A DNA stretch of 64,000 nt from Strobilurus pachycystidiatus (taxonomy: Eukaryota > Basidiomycota > Agaricomycetes > Agaricales > Physalacriaceae): the NCBI GenBank assembly GCA_019915135.1, contig JAHLMK010000001.1, positions 4,526,001 through 4,590,000 on the forward strand. Direction: 5' to 3'. The notes beneath the pieces are model-generated. The model searched no databases. It was not told the DNA's origin and saw only the letters and a program-made list of their open reading frames with translations. Position 1 is the stretch's first letter; each line of letters begins with the position of its first letter. Positions 20,833-31,591 of the stretch are shown in pieces. The position numbers and the translations under genes are program-made.

Positions 20833-22411
20833 CTAGCCTACAATCCTCTCCTTTTTATCTACCTCGTACAACACTTCTGTTCTGATAACATACTTGACAT
20901 CGTCCCCTTCAACACCACTTCCCTGCGAATGTATTCAGTATCCAGAGAACAGGATCACCATAACAACTCACTTCGTGGAGGAGACTCCCCTTTGCCGCAC
21001 CGTGAGGGAAGAAGGCAATAGTGCCTTTCCTTGGCCGAATAGGACGTGCATCAAGCACACCCGGCGTCTCAGAAGGGAGAAAATAGGTCGTGCACCCGCC
21101 CTCAAAGCCATCGTTCAGATAGATGAGCATTGTCAACCGCGAGTAAACGGTATCATCGGAGTCATAAACATAGGACGGTGGAGATGTACTTGAATCGAGC
21201 GCAGATGCAGGCCAAGCCCCGTCGATCTGGTATATGCAGGTTAGGAAGAGGAATAAACGAGAGCGGGAATGCAACTGACGTGAGGCCGATACAGAGCACC
21301 TGGTCTGTAACGATACAGGCGAAATCGTGCGTTTATTCCCTTGACATTACCACCGTTGATCGTTGGCGGAAGCAATGATTTTATCCTTGCATAGACTACC
21401 TCCAAGAACTTCGCATCGGCAAGCCAGATCAGATTGTGGGCCAAAACAGAAGCAAGCTGAATGGCCGAGCCAGACACTGGCTCGTCAGGCTGTAGACCGA
21501 CAGTCTCCGCTGTTTGCACGATAGCGTCACATTCACCGGGCTCGAAGACATCCGAGATGATGAAGGTCCCTGGAACGCCAGGTACTTCGTGGCGTACTGG
21601 CTTCACTTTACGAACCTCTGGTGCGAGAAGCTTGAAGGTGTCCTCCGGAGAATGATAGATGACTGCGGGGTATTTATTGGGCGGCCGTCGATCCGGGCCA
21701 GCAGTTGACTGTAGCACGACCATGGCCGCTGATGCAACTGGCACAACGGCAGATGCATCATACGACGATTCCGGGAGGTCGGTAGGGGAAACGGAGAAGG
21801 GAGGAAACCAAGCTACGCGGCCATTAGGATCCATGGTCTTCGTGCCTTCGGACGTGGATATGATCTCGGGCTGGGTTGTCCGTAGGATGAGATCCAGCAC
21901 TCTCCACACCATGGATTGCTCCTCGGTGGACATACTAGGCGTCAAGACAGCGTCGCATTCCCTGACCCAACGCTGAAGGGTTCCCAGTTTTGGGACCTGA
22001 CCTCGGATATTCATTTCGGATAGTAGGACTAGTGCATCCACATGTCTGTGGTCAACCAGCGCTGATGATATTCGCGATACAATGGAGCTGCCTGAATGGC
22101 CATAAGTAATGCCAGGTTGAAATGAGGACTGAAATACCTGTCATGGACATTTCCGATGATACTCTCCAGTAGTCGTGTACAGCGGTGCGAAATCCCTTGA
22201 GGGCTGGTTGAGAGATGAGCTCTGGATGCCGAGATAGAGCATTGAGCGTATCAACGGTCGTCTCGATTTCATCTGCGAAGAGCAGACCCCCAAGAGTGGG
22301 CACATCTGCATCCACCGCCTTCAGCTCCTCGTCCTGCTTGCTCTTCTTGACTACTCTGTCATTCTGAGAAAGAGTTTGAGCTGACTTTCTCTTCTTTTTA
22401 TTGCCAGCCAT
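20833..22411 (-). CDS. 2-oxoglutarate/Fe(II) oxygenase, prolyl 4-hydroxylase-like
   Basis: Dioxygenase with a C-terminal P4Hc domain. The metal and cosubstrate ligands are visible across splice junctions: H-x-D in LYRPHIDGAWPA (joined over the intron near 21230-21280), the distal His in KGSLLHEGSGV, and the RTEVLYEV strand. LTMLIYLNDGFEGGCTTYF is the usual core strand before the distal His. The N-terminal half (MAGNKKKRKSAQTLSQNDRV, then a helical 200-residue part with RWVRECDAVL and Ser/Thr/Pro-rich linker) has no domain I know. The basic leader could be nuclear-localising. There is no signal peptide, so a collagen-type ER role is unlikely; the substrate is unknown. It lies head to tail with the SRP receptor gene, 265 bp apart. 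Confidence 0.85.
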
Positions 22412-22646
22412 GGGAGTAGGAGAGCATCGGTGCTACTTTCGGATCGGGGCAGAACAAAAAGAGATTTGAGGCCGAAAACTCTGTAGACAGGCCGGGCACA
22501 GCCACACTTGTTCATCTCACCGGCCTCTCACCGGCCTCACCTGCGAAAGTCTTTCCATACTTTGAGTTATCTTTGTAGATAACTATCCATACGCTTGACA
22601 CACAGCCACAGAGCCAGAAACAATGACGAAATCAGTCCCAGTTAAA

Positions 22647-22669
22647 GATAGATAGATAGATAGATAGAT
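22647..22669. repeat. (GATA)n microsatellite
   Basis: Almost six perfect GATA units directly upstream of the divergent oxygenase gene. It is a short simple repeat, likely length-polymorphic between strains. Confidence 0.9.
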
Positions 22670-23351
22670 TTTAACGTGCATCTAGCCCTTAAAGAACACA
22701 GCACGGTCCGTACTACACTATTACATGCTACGGTACCGAATCATACCGACACCTAACCACGTAGAAACAGCCCCCGTAAGGTAAGTTCGAGCGATGCTCA
22801 GTGCCGGCAGATGAGATCAGACTACAGTACTTTACAATGGATGGCGGCGCGAGACGAGACCACGGGTGCATCAAAACCCTGCAGGTGAAAACCTCTCAGT
22901 ATTCGCGGCACATGAGAAAACCTTGTTGAAGGATGAAAAATCAAGACCGACGTAGGAGAGGGTAAAACACCATAACAGGGAAAGCTACCGGGACGCGAGA
23001 GGCAGCATCAAAATCAACAATTCTGATTCTCGCCAGCGCATAGCATGGGCGATCTGCAGAGCATTGCTCGATGCATGAAACACCGAGGCAGAGCCAAGCT
23101 CAATGCCCCAGCGGAAGACTACAGAGCCTAGCTCAATGTAAAGGTTAGTGCTGTCCGGCTTTTTCATGGATGTTCATTGATTGTTGTCTAGGATTATCGC
23201 TTGGGCAAACCATATTATCTAACATGTATTGGGCGACTCGCAAACTAATTGCCTTTCCAGCGTGGTTGTCCTGTTGATCCTCTCGTGTCGCCGACTGGCA
23301 TTGAAGAACTCTGATTGAGAGAGATAGACATTGGGACATCGTCGATGATGC

Positions 23352-23960
23352 ATGGTCCTACAATCAGTACGCGATCTTGACCACCGCCGTTCATCAACCA
23401 TCGGCATGGTCGAGCCCATGGCTTCTACAGAGCTCCTGGACCATGGATCCCATCTCCGTCTTGCGAGACGACCTGGTTTGGCAGACACCCTCGTCTTCCA
23501 TGCTCTCTCTGATAAATCCAACTGTTACGGCCATGTTTTACGTACCTGTCTACAACCTCCCTCCATCCCGCATCGAAGTCTCAGGTTCAGCGAGCTTGAA
23601 AAAGCGCTGCAAGCCTTAGTGAGCGATCTTCTCATTCCTGTCGGGCCACTTGAGGAGGTTGTTGAGCGTATGCTCAAGTCTGACGCTTTGAAGGGCGAAA
23701 CTGCCAGTGGAGCCGTCTGGATGACGCCGGCTGGGCGACCGAGGAGATGGCAGAAGAGAGAAGGATACAACAGATTGTTGACCGGAAAAATTGAGGACGG
23801 CCGCAGATCGACAATCCAGGTAACAGTAGAATTTATCGTGTCAGGGACGCCGGGGCCATTTCGCACATCGTCTGACCGACGTATATATGGGCAGATGCCA
23901 AATTGTGTAGCGCCACAGTCTGGCTCGCAACCTAAAGCAGACATGACAAGAAAGTTATGA
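23352..23960 (+). CDS. Doubtful hypothetical ORF
   Basis: Open frame of 202 codons from an ATG, not recognised. The middle part ELEKALQALVSDLLIPVG and LEEVVERMLKSDALKGETAS reads like an amphipathic helical protein, but the first 75 residues and the last 60 do not look protein-like. An overlapping 139-codon frame exists on the other strand (23525-23944). It may be a decayed gene or chance. Confidence 0.2.
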   Translation: MVLQSVRDLDHRRSSTIGMVEPMASTELLDHGSHLRLARRPGLADTLVFHALSDKSNCYGHVLRTCLQPPSIPHRSLRFSELEKALQALVSDLLIPVGPLEEVVERMLKSDALKGETASGAVWMTPAGRPRRWQKREGYNRLLTGKIEDGRRSTIQVTVEFIVSGTPGPFRTSSDRRIYGQMPNCVAPQSGSQPKADMTRKL

Positions 23961-24088
23961 ATAACCAGACGTTAGACACGGTACCGACGCCTGTCAGTCA
24001 AAGTGCCGCGGATAAACAGTCAACGCATCGCTGTCGAAGACACTGGAAAAGAAAAGACGGCAAAGGACAGAGAGTAATAGAGCGCTTA

Positions 24089-24096
24089 TGACGTCA
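24089..24096. promoter_or_regulatory. CRE-like palindrome TGACGTCA
   Basis: Perfect TGACGTCA, about 300 bp upstream of the metallothionein ATG. It is the consensus site of ATF/CREB-type bZIP factors. Function here is inferred from position only. Confidence 0.4.
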
Positions 24097-24255
24097 CGCG
24101 TCTTAGGCGGGTCGAATGGATGAATGTGCGCCACAAGATCTGTAAAGGCATATGAAAGTGCTGCGCCATGCGGGCGGGCATAAAACGGGATGAGGGATAT
24201 GATGGAGACAGGATGGGGACCAATTGGAGCTGTGAGCCAATTTGTGGATGGCTGG

Positions 24256-24264
24256 ATGAGTCAT
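24256..24264. promoter_or_regulatory. AP-1/Gcn4-type site ATGAGTCAT
   Basis: Perfect 9-bp palindrome 34 bp upstream of the TATA box of the metallothionein gene. This is the consensus for Gcn4 and related stress bZIP factors. Its tight spacing to the TATA box makes a role in stress induction plausible. Confidence 0.5.
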
Positions 24265-24297
24265 CGTCGCCACAATAGATGTAAACATCGTGTGCGG

Positions 24298-24303
24298 TAT
24301 AAA
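24298..24303 (+). promoter_or_regulatory. TATA box of metallothionein gene
   Basis: TATAAA 87 bp upstream of the ATG, followed by a CACTCAAACC-like leader. The strong TATA box fits an inducible, highly expressed gene. Confidence 0.65.
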
Positions 24304-24389
24304 GTCAAAGTTTCGATGGCACCGATAACCCCAGAATTTACAACTCCACCATCAAACACACCAATCACACTCAAACCCACTCAATAACC

Positions 24390-24604
24390 ATGTACTCCGT
24401 ACGTTCCCTCTCTCAACTCGTCGCACACGGACTAATGCGAATACTACAGACCACTCAAGTCCCTGTCTCCCAGGCCGACGGTTGCGGCAGCACCACTTGC
24501 ACCTGCGCCACGTACGTCCTCATTAGTCTCCTTCCTAAGTTGTTGTCTTGCTGACATACACCCTCCGCAGTTGCGCCTGCAAGCCCGGCGAATGCAAATG
24601 CTAA
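24390..24604 (+). CDS. Metallothionein, 34 residues
   Basis: Tiny cysteine-rich protein that chelates Cu(I), Cd or Zn in the cytosol. Three exons (24390-24398, 24450-24511, 24571-24604) sum to 105 nt. The product starts MYSTTQVPVSQADGCGS and carries seven cysteines in the pattern C-x4-C-x-C-x2-C-x-C-x4-C-x-C, ending CKPGECKC. The seven-Cys pattern and the ending match short copper/cadmium metallothioneins of basidiomycetes. The first coding exon is only 9 nt. Both introns are canonical (GTACGT donors, TACAG and CGCAG acceptors). A TATA box and two bZIP-type palindromes lie upstream. Metal preference cannot be read from sequence; two C-x-C-spaced clusters suggest Cu or Cd. Confidence 0.92.
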
Positions 24605-24883
24605 ATGCATCACATTGCCGCCTTCATACAATAATCATCTTCATCCTCCACCATCGTCCATTCACCAAGCATCACCATTCCTCGATGTAACGAAGTTGTA
24701 AATGACATTGAAGCTGTATATGTAATATCATAAACTGTTCGTCGCCCGTTTGTCGACTGAGTGTCCGACGTCCACTGCCTGATCATACACCTGACTCTTG
24801 CTAACTATCCTCGTCGGGTCTGCTGCCTAGTGCCGTCACTACAATATTTGTTTCAGCTATATGTAGAGCAGCGTGTGGCACAG

Positions 24884-26217
24884 TCACTGACACTTGTCAA
24901 GATAACGACTTTTCCTGGCGGGATCCAATTGAATCAATTGTTGCAGCAATTCATAGCATCGGTCTCGTAAGGCAGGAACGTCTACGGACGAACCGTGTTT
25001 ACCCACAAGAATCGTGTTGTAGTGGACAATGGACTCCATACACCCTAATAAGAGGAATAAGTTCATGCCTTGAGCAGCTACACCATCCTTACATTTGCTG
25101 TCAGGCTGTTCGTCCAGAAGCTCTTGGATGACGGCGATCTCGCTTTCAAGGAGGTTCCTATCGTCACCTGGCATGGTGTGAGCCATTGTTAGGCCTCTAT
25201 TCCCAACTGAAGCACTCACCTGATCCTATAAGCCACCTATGATAGAGCCAGACGCTCTGATCGTTGGGATCCGTGTACATGGCATTCCGCACGAGGTCAA
25301 ACTCTGGATAGAGCATCAGAACAAGGTAATCGAGGGTGGATAGAAGGACTACCATCCTCTCGGGACTTGATGACATCCAGGCGTTTATCCGCCCACAAGG
25401 CCGTCAAGACTTTGGACCGCTGGTGCCATGCACTGAAATTGGAGAAATTGGATTCGATCTTCTTCGTGGTATATTCAAGTTCCGTGAACTCTGAGCGCCG
25501 AACAGGCATGTTAGCCAGGATGTATCTTCTGTAGTTCCATGCGTGGACTGTGATGCTGTTCAGACAGACAGCCTTCGCTTGAAGAATCAACATACAGTTA
25601 CGCGGGTCGACATCGAGCATCCTTTCAACCACGAACATTTCCTTGTCCCAGTATGATTTCTGCCAGCCTAGTGGGTCGCCCTCATAATCGGTTCCAGGCC
25701 CTATCGGCACGTTGGCGAGGCACCAGCGACGATGATTCCATATCCAGTACACCTTAGGATGCGCTTTCAATGCCGCAGTAGTCATGGAGAGTTCGGCGGA
25801 TAATAGCTCATTGATATTCTCTAGCGAGCTTGGATATGTTGATCACGGAGTCGACGAGACGAGGACGGGCATACCTAGTAGGGAAGATGCCGTTTAGCAA
25901 GATGTTCCTCCGGTAGTTCCAAACAGTGTAGAATTCGGGATTGACCTGGAGCATCTTCGTCGTCAAGTCAAAGGCATCCTTAGACCAATCAGATAGCTTC
26001 TTCTGAAACCAGTCTCAGTGGCGAGTCAGACCAAGTCATGACGAGAGGTACTCGAGTCAAGATATCCTCCGTAAGCGCAAGAAATTCATTGATTTTCGCC
26101 TTTTCGCGCTGCTTGCGCGCCTCGAGAGCTTCTGCAGACTGTTTCACGCGCTTGACGCCGTGCTAAGGGCCGTACGTGAGAGCGGGACGAGGAAACAGAG
26201 CAAAAGGCACAGACCAT
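24884..26217 (-). CDS. BET4: Rab geranylgeranyltransferase alpha subunit
   Basis: Alpha subunit of GGTase II, which with Bet2 and Rab escort protein attaches geranylgeranyl groups to Rab GTPases. Seen are MHGVKRVKQSAEALEARKQR at the start and repeated protein-prenyltransferase alpha motifs: FYTVWNYRRNILL, VYWIWNHRRWCL, VHAWNYRRYIL, FSAWHQRSKVL and QSVWLYHRWLI. A C-terminal helical part ends LIQLDPARKSRYLDKC. About five exons are implied. The first exon encodes just the ATG (CAT at 26215-26217 with a GTCTGTG donor), the usual layout of short first exons in this window. It diverges from AsnRS with 104 bp between start codons. Confidence 0.9.
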
Positions 26218-26321
26218 GATGATGATAAGCGGTGGGAAAGCGCGGTATCAATCAAATCGAGTCATTCAGCATTTGTATAAGTGACTTGACTCCCTCCTAC
26301 CAACACGCGTTATACCGTGTC
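26218..26321. promoter_or_regulatory. Shared BET4 / AsnRS promoter
   Basis: Only 104 bp separate the two divergent start codons, so both core promoters and 5' untranslated regions must overlap here. There is no TATA box, which fits constitutive housekeeping genes. An earlier in-frame ATG at 26232 exists for AsnRS but would leave 14 bp, so 26322 is preferred. Confidence 0.6.
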
Positions 26322-28303
26322 ATGGCTCCCATCCACATCGACGAATCCGCAGGCTCAGATTCTACAGGAACTGGAGCTCCAGAGCAGCCCTATCAGACGC
26401 TTGGATATGCCCTCCTCACCCATGGCTCGACTGATGGTTTCCTGATCCGCAAGGATGCCAACGCTACATACGAAGAGCCCACCCAATCGTCCTTAAAAAA
26501 GGCCAAGAAGACCGCCGACGGCCTGGAGAAGAAGCGCAAAAAGCAAGAGGAGATCGCCGAGCGCGAGGCGAAAGAGCAAGGCGATGAGAAGGAGAAGCGG
26601 GAAAAGCTGCTCGAGGAGAGCAAAAGCATCGTCCTCACCGAGGACCCAGCACTCCCGCAGGCCCAGAAGGTGCCCCAGTACATTCGATGTCCCCATCATC
26701 GGCGCTCATTTCTCGTCTCTCTTAGTCCAAGATTGCCCAGCTTCAATCTCTACGATCCAAGCGCATCCGTGTCTCTGGCTGGGTTCATAGACTGCGCTCC
26801 CAGAAAGGCATCATCTTCCTTGTCCTACGCGATGGCACAGGCTACCTGCAAACTGTACTTTCTGGCCGTGTGGTACGTCGCGTGTGGTCGACTGAAGTGT
26901 TTACTCATGATCGATGCAGAGCCAAACGTATGAAGCCCTCACTCTGACGTTGGAATCATCCGCTGAGCTGGTCGGCACTCTTCAGGAGGTCCCAGAAGGC
27001 AAGACTGCCCCCGGAGGCCATGAGCTTGTCGTCGACTACTGGAAAGTTATCGGAGCGGCGCCTGGTGCAGATGATGCGTTCACCAACCGCTTGAACGAAG
27101 TGTGTCTTCCTGATCCAATTTTCTCCGATGTTGTTGCCAATCTTTCCCTTTTAGAAATCTGATCCATCCATCCAAGCTGATCTCCGCCATCTTGTCCTCA
27201 GAGGAGAGACCGCGTCTAGTGTCCTGCGCCTTCGCGCCATGCTCCTTCGCGCGTTCCGGGAAACATATGATACCCACAGCATTCTCGAAGTGACTCCTCC
27301 GTGCCTAGTCCAGACCCAGGTCGAAGGAGGTGCCACCCTCTTCTCGTTGAACTACTACGGCCAACCAGCCTACCTCACTCAGAGCTCTCAGCTCTACCTC
27401 GAAACTTGTTTACCCAGTCTTGGAGATGTCTTCTGTGTCCAGGAAAGTTTCCGTGCCGAGAACAGTCACACGCGTCGCCATCTTAGCGAGTACACACATC
27501 TGGAAGCTGAATTGGCGTTCATCGACTTCAACGACCTGATGTCCCACATCGAGGCAGTCATCTGCGAGACCGTCGACAAACTTCTTGCTGATCCCATCGC
27601 AGCTGGCTTGATCCAGCAGCTCAACCCCGGCTTCAAGGCCCCGGCTCGTCCATTCCTTCGTATGTCTTACGCTGACGCGATCGCATGGCTTGTCGAGCAC
27701 AAGATCCAGCATGCCGCCGAAGACGCGGATGGCAATGTCATCTTGGACGACGCCGGTAAACCTAAGATGGTGGATCATGCTGTGGGAGACGATATCGCAG
27801 AGTCGGCCGAACGCCAGATGACCGACATCATTGGAACACCCATCTTCCTGCACTCATTCCCCGCAGAACTCAAGGCTTTTTACATGAAGAAGATTCCCTC
27901 GGAGGGGGGCAAGACGGTCTTCACGGAGAGTTGTGATCTACTGATGCCCAACGTTGGAGAGATTGTTGGTGGGTCCATGAGGATATCGGATATGGAGGAG
28001 CTCTTGGCGGCGTATAAGCGAGAAGGGATTGATTCCGCACCATACTACTGGTTTACGGATCAGCGTAAGTATGGCACATGTGAACACGGTGGATATGGAC
28101 TCGGTGTGGAGGTGGGCAAATCGTGCAACTCTGCCTTAACCCTCACCCTCATTAAAATCCGTAACAGCGCTTCCTCGCATGGTTGGCGAACAGGTTTACC
28201 GTCAGAGAATGCTCTCTATACCCAAGGTATGGAACCTCATGAATCGTTCTGGGGACATGAGCGCTAAATGACTTTCAGATGGCCCGGTCGCGCAACGCCC
28301 TAA
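26322..28303 (+). CDS. DED81: Asparaginyl-tRNA synthetase, cytoplasmic
   Basis: Class IIb synthetase charging tRNA-Asn. Six exons (26322-26669, 26726-26872, 26920-27099, 27155-28111, 28168-28226, 28279-28303) sum to 1716 nt, 571 residues. A eukaryotic N-terminal extension ends in a Lys/Glu-rich coiled region ([16 protein letters not shown]). An OB-fold anticodon domain follows ([20 protein letters not shown]). The catalytic domain shows motif 1 ([20 protein letters not shown]), motif 2 ([21 protein letters not shown]) with FTHLEAE-like [10 protein letters not shown], and class-defining motif 3 arginine in the last exons ([20 protein letters not shown]). The end RWPGRATP is typical of AsnRS. 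Length and order are normal. Confidence 0.95.
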
Positions 28304-29172
28304 GACTCATGACTATATGAAATTGGCTGAGACTCCGAGGTGTGATTATTTGCAATATATGAGTCTATTATATGTAGACGCTTCCGTTCCACAGGTATGT
28401 TGGCGAAATTTGAATACACACCAGCTGAGGTGCCATTGTATCACTATCTCGAGACTGCGCATAGCAACTAGTTTATTTCTGTGAGTGAATATAGATGGGC
28501 GTCCTTTCAATAGATTGCACGGCATGGATCGACATCGACAACACCGAGAGGCTTAGCAAGCACAGGCAAGGAGACAATGGGCGAGGACTGTGAGCGCTAT
28601 GATGACGCACAAGGTTGTGATCTTCGGCACTGGTCAAAATTAGCGCAGGATTGCTCAACCCGACATTGAATGAGTGGTAACGGTGTTCGTGAAAGGAAGA
28701 CATGTTGAAGCGCACTTGGGCAGCGTACAGGTGAACTTTAGCTGTTCTGATCATGAATTAAATCAATTAAAGTTAATCGTTGTTCAGCATACATACGTCA
28801 CTTCATCGGGCAGTCACCTACGGCTAAGGGTGAAGGAAACATTGGTATAGATCTCTGCATTGCCATGTTATAGTAACTACCGGGCAAGATCGTGGTCGTC
28901 ACACGAGCACGCCCCATCCTACTAGGCCGCGTTGGGTAGAAACAACATAGGAACCAACTCCAAAGTGACCATCTGCAGTGCCTTCTCATCCATACTTATG
29001 CCAGGTCGTCCGCTTCATCGACTCTTCACACGCAGGCCGTGCCCCCCATTTTTCAGTCTCTCTAAACCAGCGCAGGCCGCCCAAGATATTTCAAAGCGCA
29101 GGTCGTCTTGATACCCACCGTAAGCATCATCTCAATCAATGAAGTAGCGATCACCGACTGACAAGCCATCAG
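28304..29172. other. Intergenic, nothing recognised
   Basis: About 870 bp between AsnRS and the secreted acidic protein. Minus-strand frames of 93 and 63 codons have no motif. The last 100 bp are the likely promoter of the next gene. Confidence 0.45.
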
Positions 29173-31366
29173 ATGCATGGCCAAAATCTCATCCAGTTCG
29201 TCCTTGTCGCGTTGTCCCTCTCTGCGAATACGCAGGGGGCTGCTGTTTGGCCATGGGGCCGACGCGACGGATCCCACCCTAAAGCACCTTCCTCTTCGTT
29301 CTCATTCTCCTCCCCCTTCAACCCTCGCGGGAACGGCTTCTCGTTCTCCTCCCCCTTCGCCCCCAGCTCCGCCTCCGCTTCCAAGCGCGATGATTCGGCA
29401 ACCGGTGGCGATCCAGAGCAGAGCGTTGCGGACTATATGGCTGAAGCAATGCAGATATTCTTGACCACACAACACGCCAAGGGGAGCTTCATGCAAGAGA
29501 CGACCTGGCAAGGCATCCAGGTGGACACGACAGGGATCAAGGTGAAGCCCGAAGATGATGGCCAGGGCGACGGGGACGGTGGCGATTCGGGGGACGGTGG
29601 CGATTCGGGGGACGGTGGCGGGGACGATAGTGGTGATGATAGCGGCGACGGGGGCGGTGACGATTCGGGCGACAGTGACGGGGACGATACTGGTGATGAT
29701 AGCGGCGACAGTGGCGGTGACGATTCGAGCGATACTGGCGGGGACGATGATAGCGGCGACAGTGGGGATGCCGATTCCACGCGGAAGCGGTCTTCTGTTC
29801 AGAAGAGGAAGAAGAAGAAAGACAAAGGCGATGGCGGTGAAGCCTCGTCACCCTCTTCGTCGTCTTCTGCCTCCATCGCACTCGCCAATAACGACGTCTT
29901 CCAGCTTCTAGATCGTCTCTCGTGGACGAAGGCGGACCACATCAGCTTCTTCTCCGACCAGTATGTCAACTTCATCCAAGATATTTCCGACATCTTCTCC
30001 ACGAACACATCTCCGAAGGATCAGAAAAAGCTCAACGCTGCGGTCAAGGCGCAGACCACCGCATGCCAAAAGCAGCTCAATGCAGCTTTGGACCAGGCCA
30101 TCAAAGGCTACTATGTGGCGAAGAAGAAGCACGTCAAAGGCGACCCGGCCAAGGATTCAGCCTTCGCCAACTGGGTGACCACAGGCGACGCGGCATATCG
30201 ACAGGCAATCAACAACTGCCAGAGCGCGAACAACCGGTACAACACGATCTCGAGGGAGGTGTACGGGAACAACTTTGCAATCTACGCTGCCGCTGCCAAC
30301 AACATCATACCGTTGACGGATCCATCCAGTAACAGCGTTCCTGGTCTGACGATGAAACTCGGTTCGGGGACTAGTGACAGTCTGGGCGGTGCGCATGCAG
30401 GCGGGAACCTGGTGCCCTACTATGACATCCCTGGTATTCGCGGTACTGTCGCATCATGGCGGGCAAACAGCAAGGCCCACAAGTTCACCTACTCGACCGC
30501 CAGCATGCACAACGAATCAACGTCAACCCAGCAGGACGGCGGTGGCGGGCTATCGGTCGGCTTGAGCAAGTTCAGCATTGCTCTCGGAGGGAGCGGAAGT
30601 ACGAGAACGTCCATGTCAAATGTGACCGTGAAGAGTATGGATGTGGAGTGGTTTGGGACGACCATGGCCATTCAGAGGGGAATTTGGTTTGACGGTTGGA
30701 GGGCAGCCAGTGCGGTTGCCAACTTGGATGGTGTCAATGCGAGGCGGGCTTTGGAGAGCGACAGGACAAATGTCACCCAAAGAGCCCACCGCCATTCAAG
30801 TACCAATGATACCGGTGGCGGGGACGACACTGGCGCTAACTCTAACTCTACCAGCACAAGCGATGACGGTTCTTCTGGCGACAGTTCAGGTAACGGCTCG
30901 AGTTGTATACATGAGACTTACCCACTGAGCATACATTCCACCCCTCAGATGCGGACAACAACAAGGAAAAAAATGCAAAGGCCAAGAAGGTTTTCGACAA
31001 GTGGATTGGAAGCAAAGACGCGCCAGGTCCTGCAGCGGAGTACAACGACCTTGCAGTGCTCATCTACCGCCCCACGTTCACGTTCACGTTCGCGACGAAG
31101 GAGGAAACCAGCAAGTTCACCGAGCAGCAGGCGTCAGCTGGGGTCTGCTTCTTCTTTATATGTGCTGGCGGGCACGGAGCATCAAGCAAGGTAAGACATT
31201 ACTTCCAGGCACCGACCAGAGCTGATTGAAGACATAGAACCAAACGCAAACGGACGTTGATGCTATGACGGTCACGTTCAACGATCTTTCAGAGAATGTG
31301 TATTACGCGGGAAGCATTAAAGGGAGCTTCTGGACGACTGACCCAAATTCTGAGTCAGTGATCTGA
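29173..31366 (+). CDS. Secreted protein with acidic Gly/Asp/Ser repeats
   Basis: Not a family I recognise. Three exons (29173-30904, 30949-31190, 31238-31366) sum to 2103 nt, 700 residues. A signal peptide is clear (MHGQNLIQFVLVALSLSANT, cleavage near QGA-A). Then come two copies of an SFSFSSPF motif and a dibasic KR before DDSAT. A GGDDSGD-type acidic repeat (about residues 136-200, DNA repeat at 29620-29772) is followed by a second basic cluster (RKRSS, KRKKKK). The remaining 470 residues are a globular part with aromatic-rich strands (VASWRANSKAHKFTYSTAS, DVEWFGTTMAIQRGIWFDGW, YRPTFTFTF, AGVCFFFICAGGHGA) and several N-glycosylation sequons (NVT, NDT, NST). Kex2-like sites bracket the acidic block, so it could be released. 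Function unknown. Confidence 0.8.
29620..29772 (+). repeat. 60-bp coding tandem repeat, about 2.5 copies
   Basis: Two full imperfect 60-bp units (29620-29679 and 29680-29739) and a partial third, preceded by shorter 18-bp units from about 29580. They code for GDDSGDDSGDGGGDDSGDSD-like blocks. Such minisatellites change copy number easily. Confidence 0.8.
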
Positions 31367-31591
31367 CGGGGAGTAGTGTTTAGTAAATGCTCTACCGTGT
31401 AATTGAACTTTGTTTGCCTCTCATGATTAAGTAATGGAGAGAAAGTGCCAGGAAAGTGTTGAAGAGGCTACCGTGGGAGATTACCCACGTGTGGCGATTC
31501 CCCTTACAAAACAACAAGCTGAAACAACGCGCTCTTCCGCGTCGACCTCTCAGCAAGACTTCAAAGACGCGCTTCAATTCGATTGATAGCC

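Larger units (their letters stand above)
22412..24088. other. Gene-poor region
   Basis: About 1.7 kb between the oxygenase start and the metallothionein promoter elements. It contains a GATA tetranucleotide run (22647-22669) and one uninterrupted frame of 202 codons (listed separately). I find no transposon ends or RNA gene. Confidence 0.5.

Noticed and set aside
29433..29881. Minus-strand frames rich in Ser/Pro or Arg/His opposite the acidic repeat
   Set aside because: They are the antisense reading of the Gly/Asp/Ser minisatellite, a composition effect.
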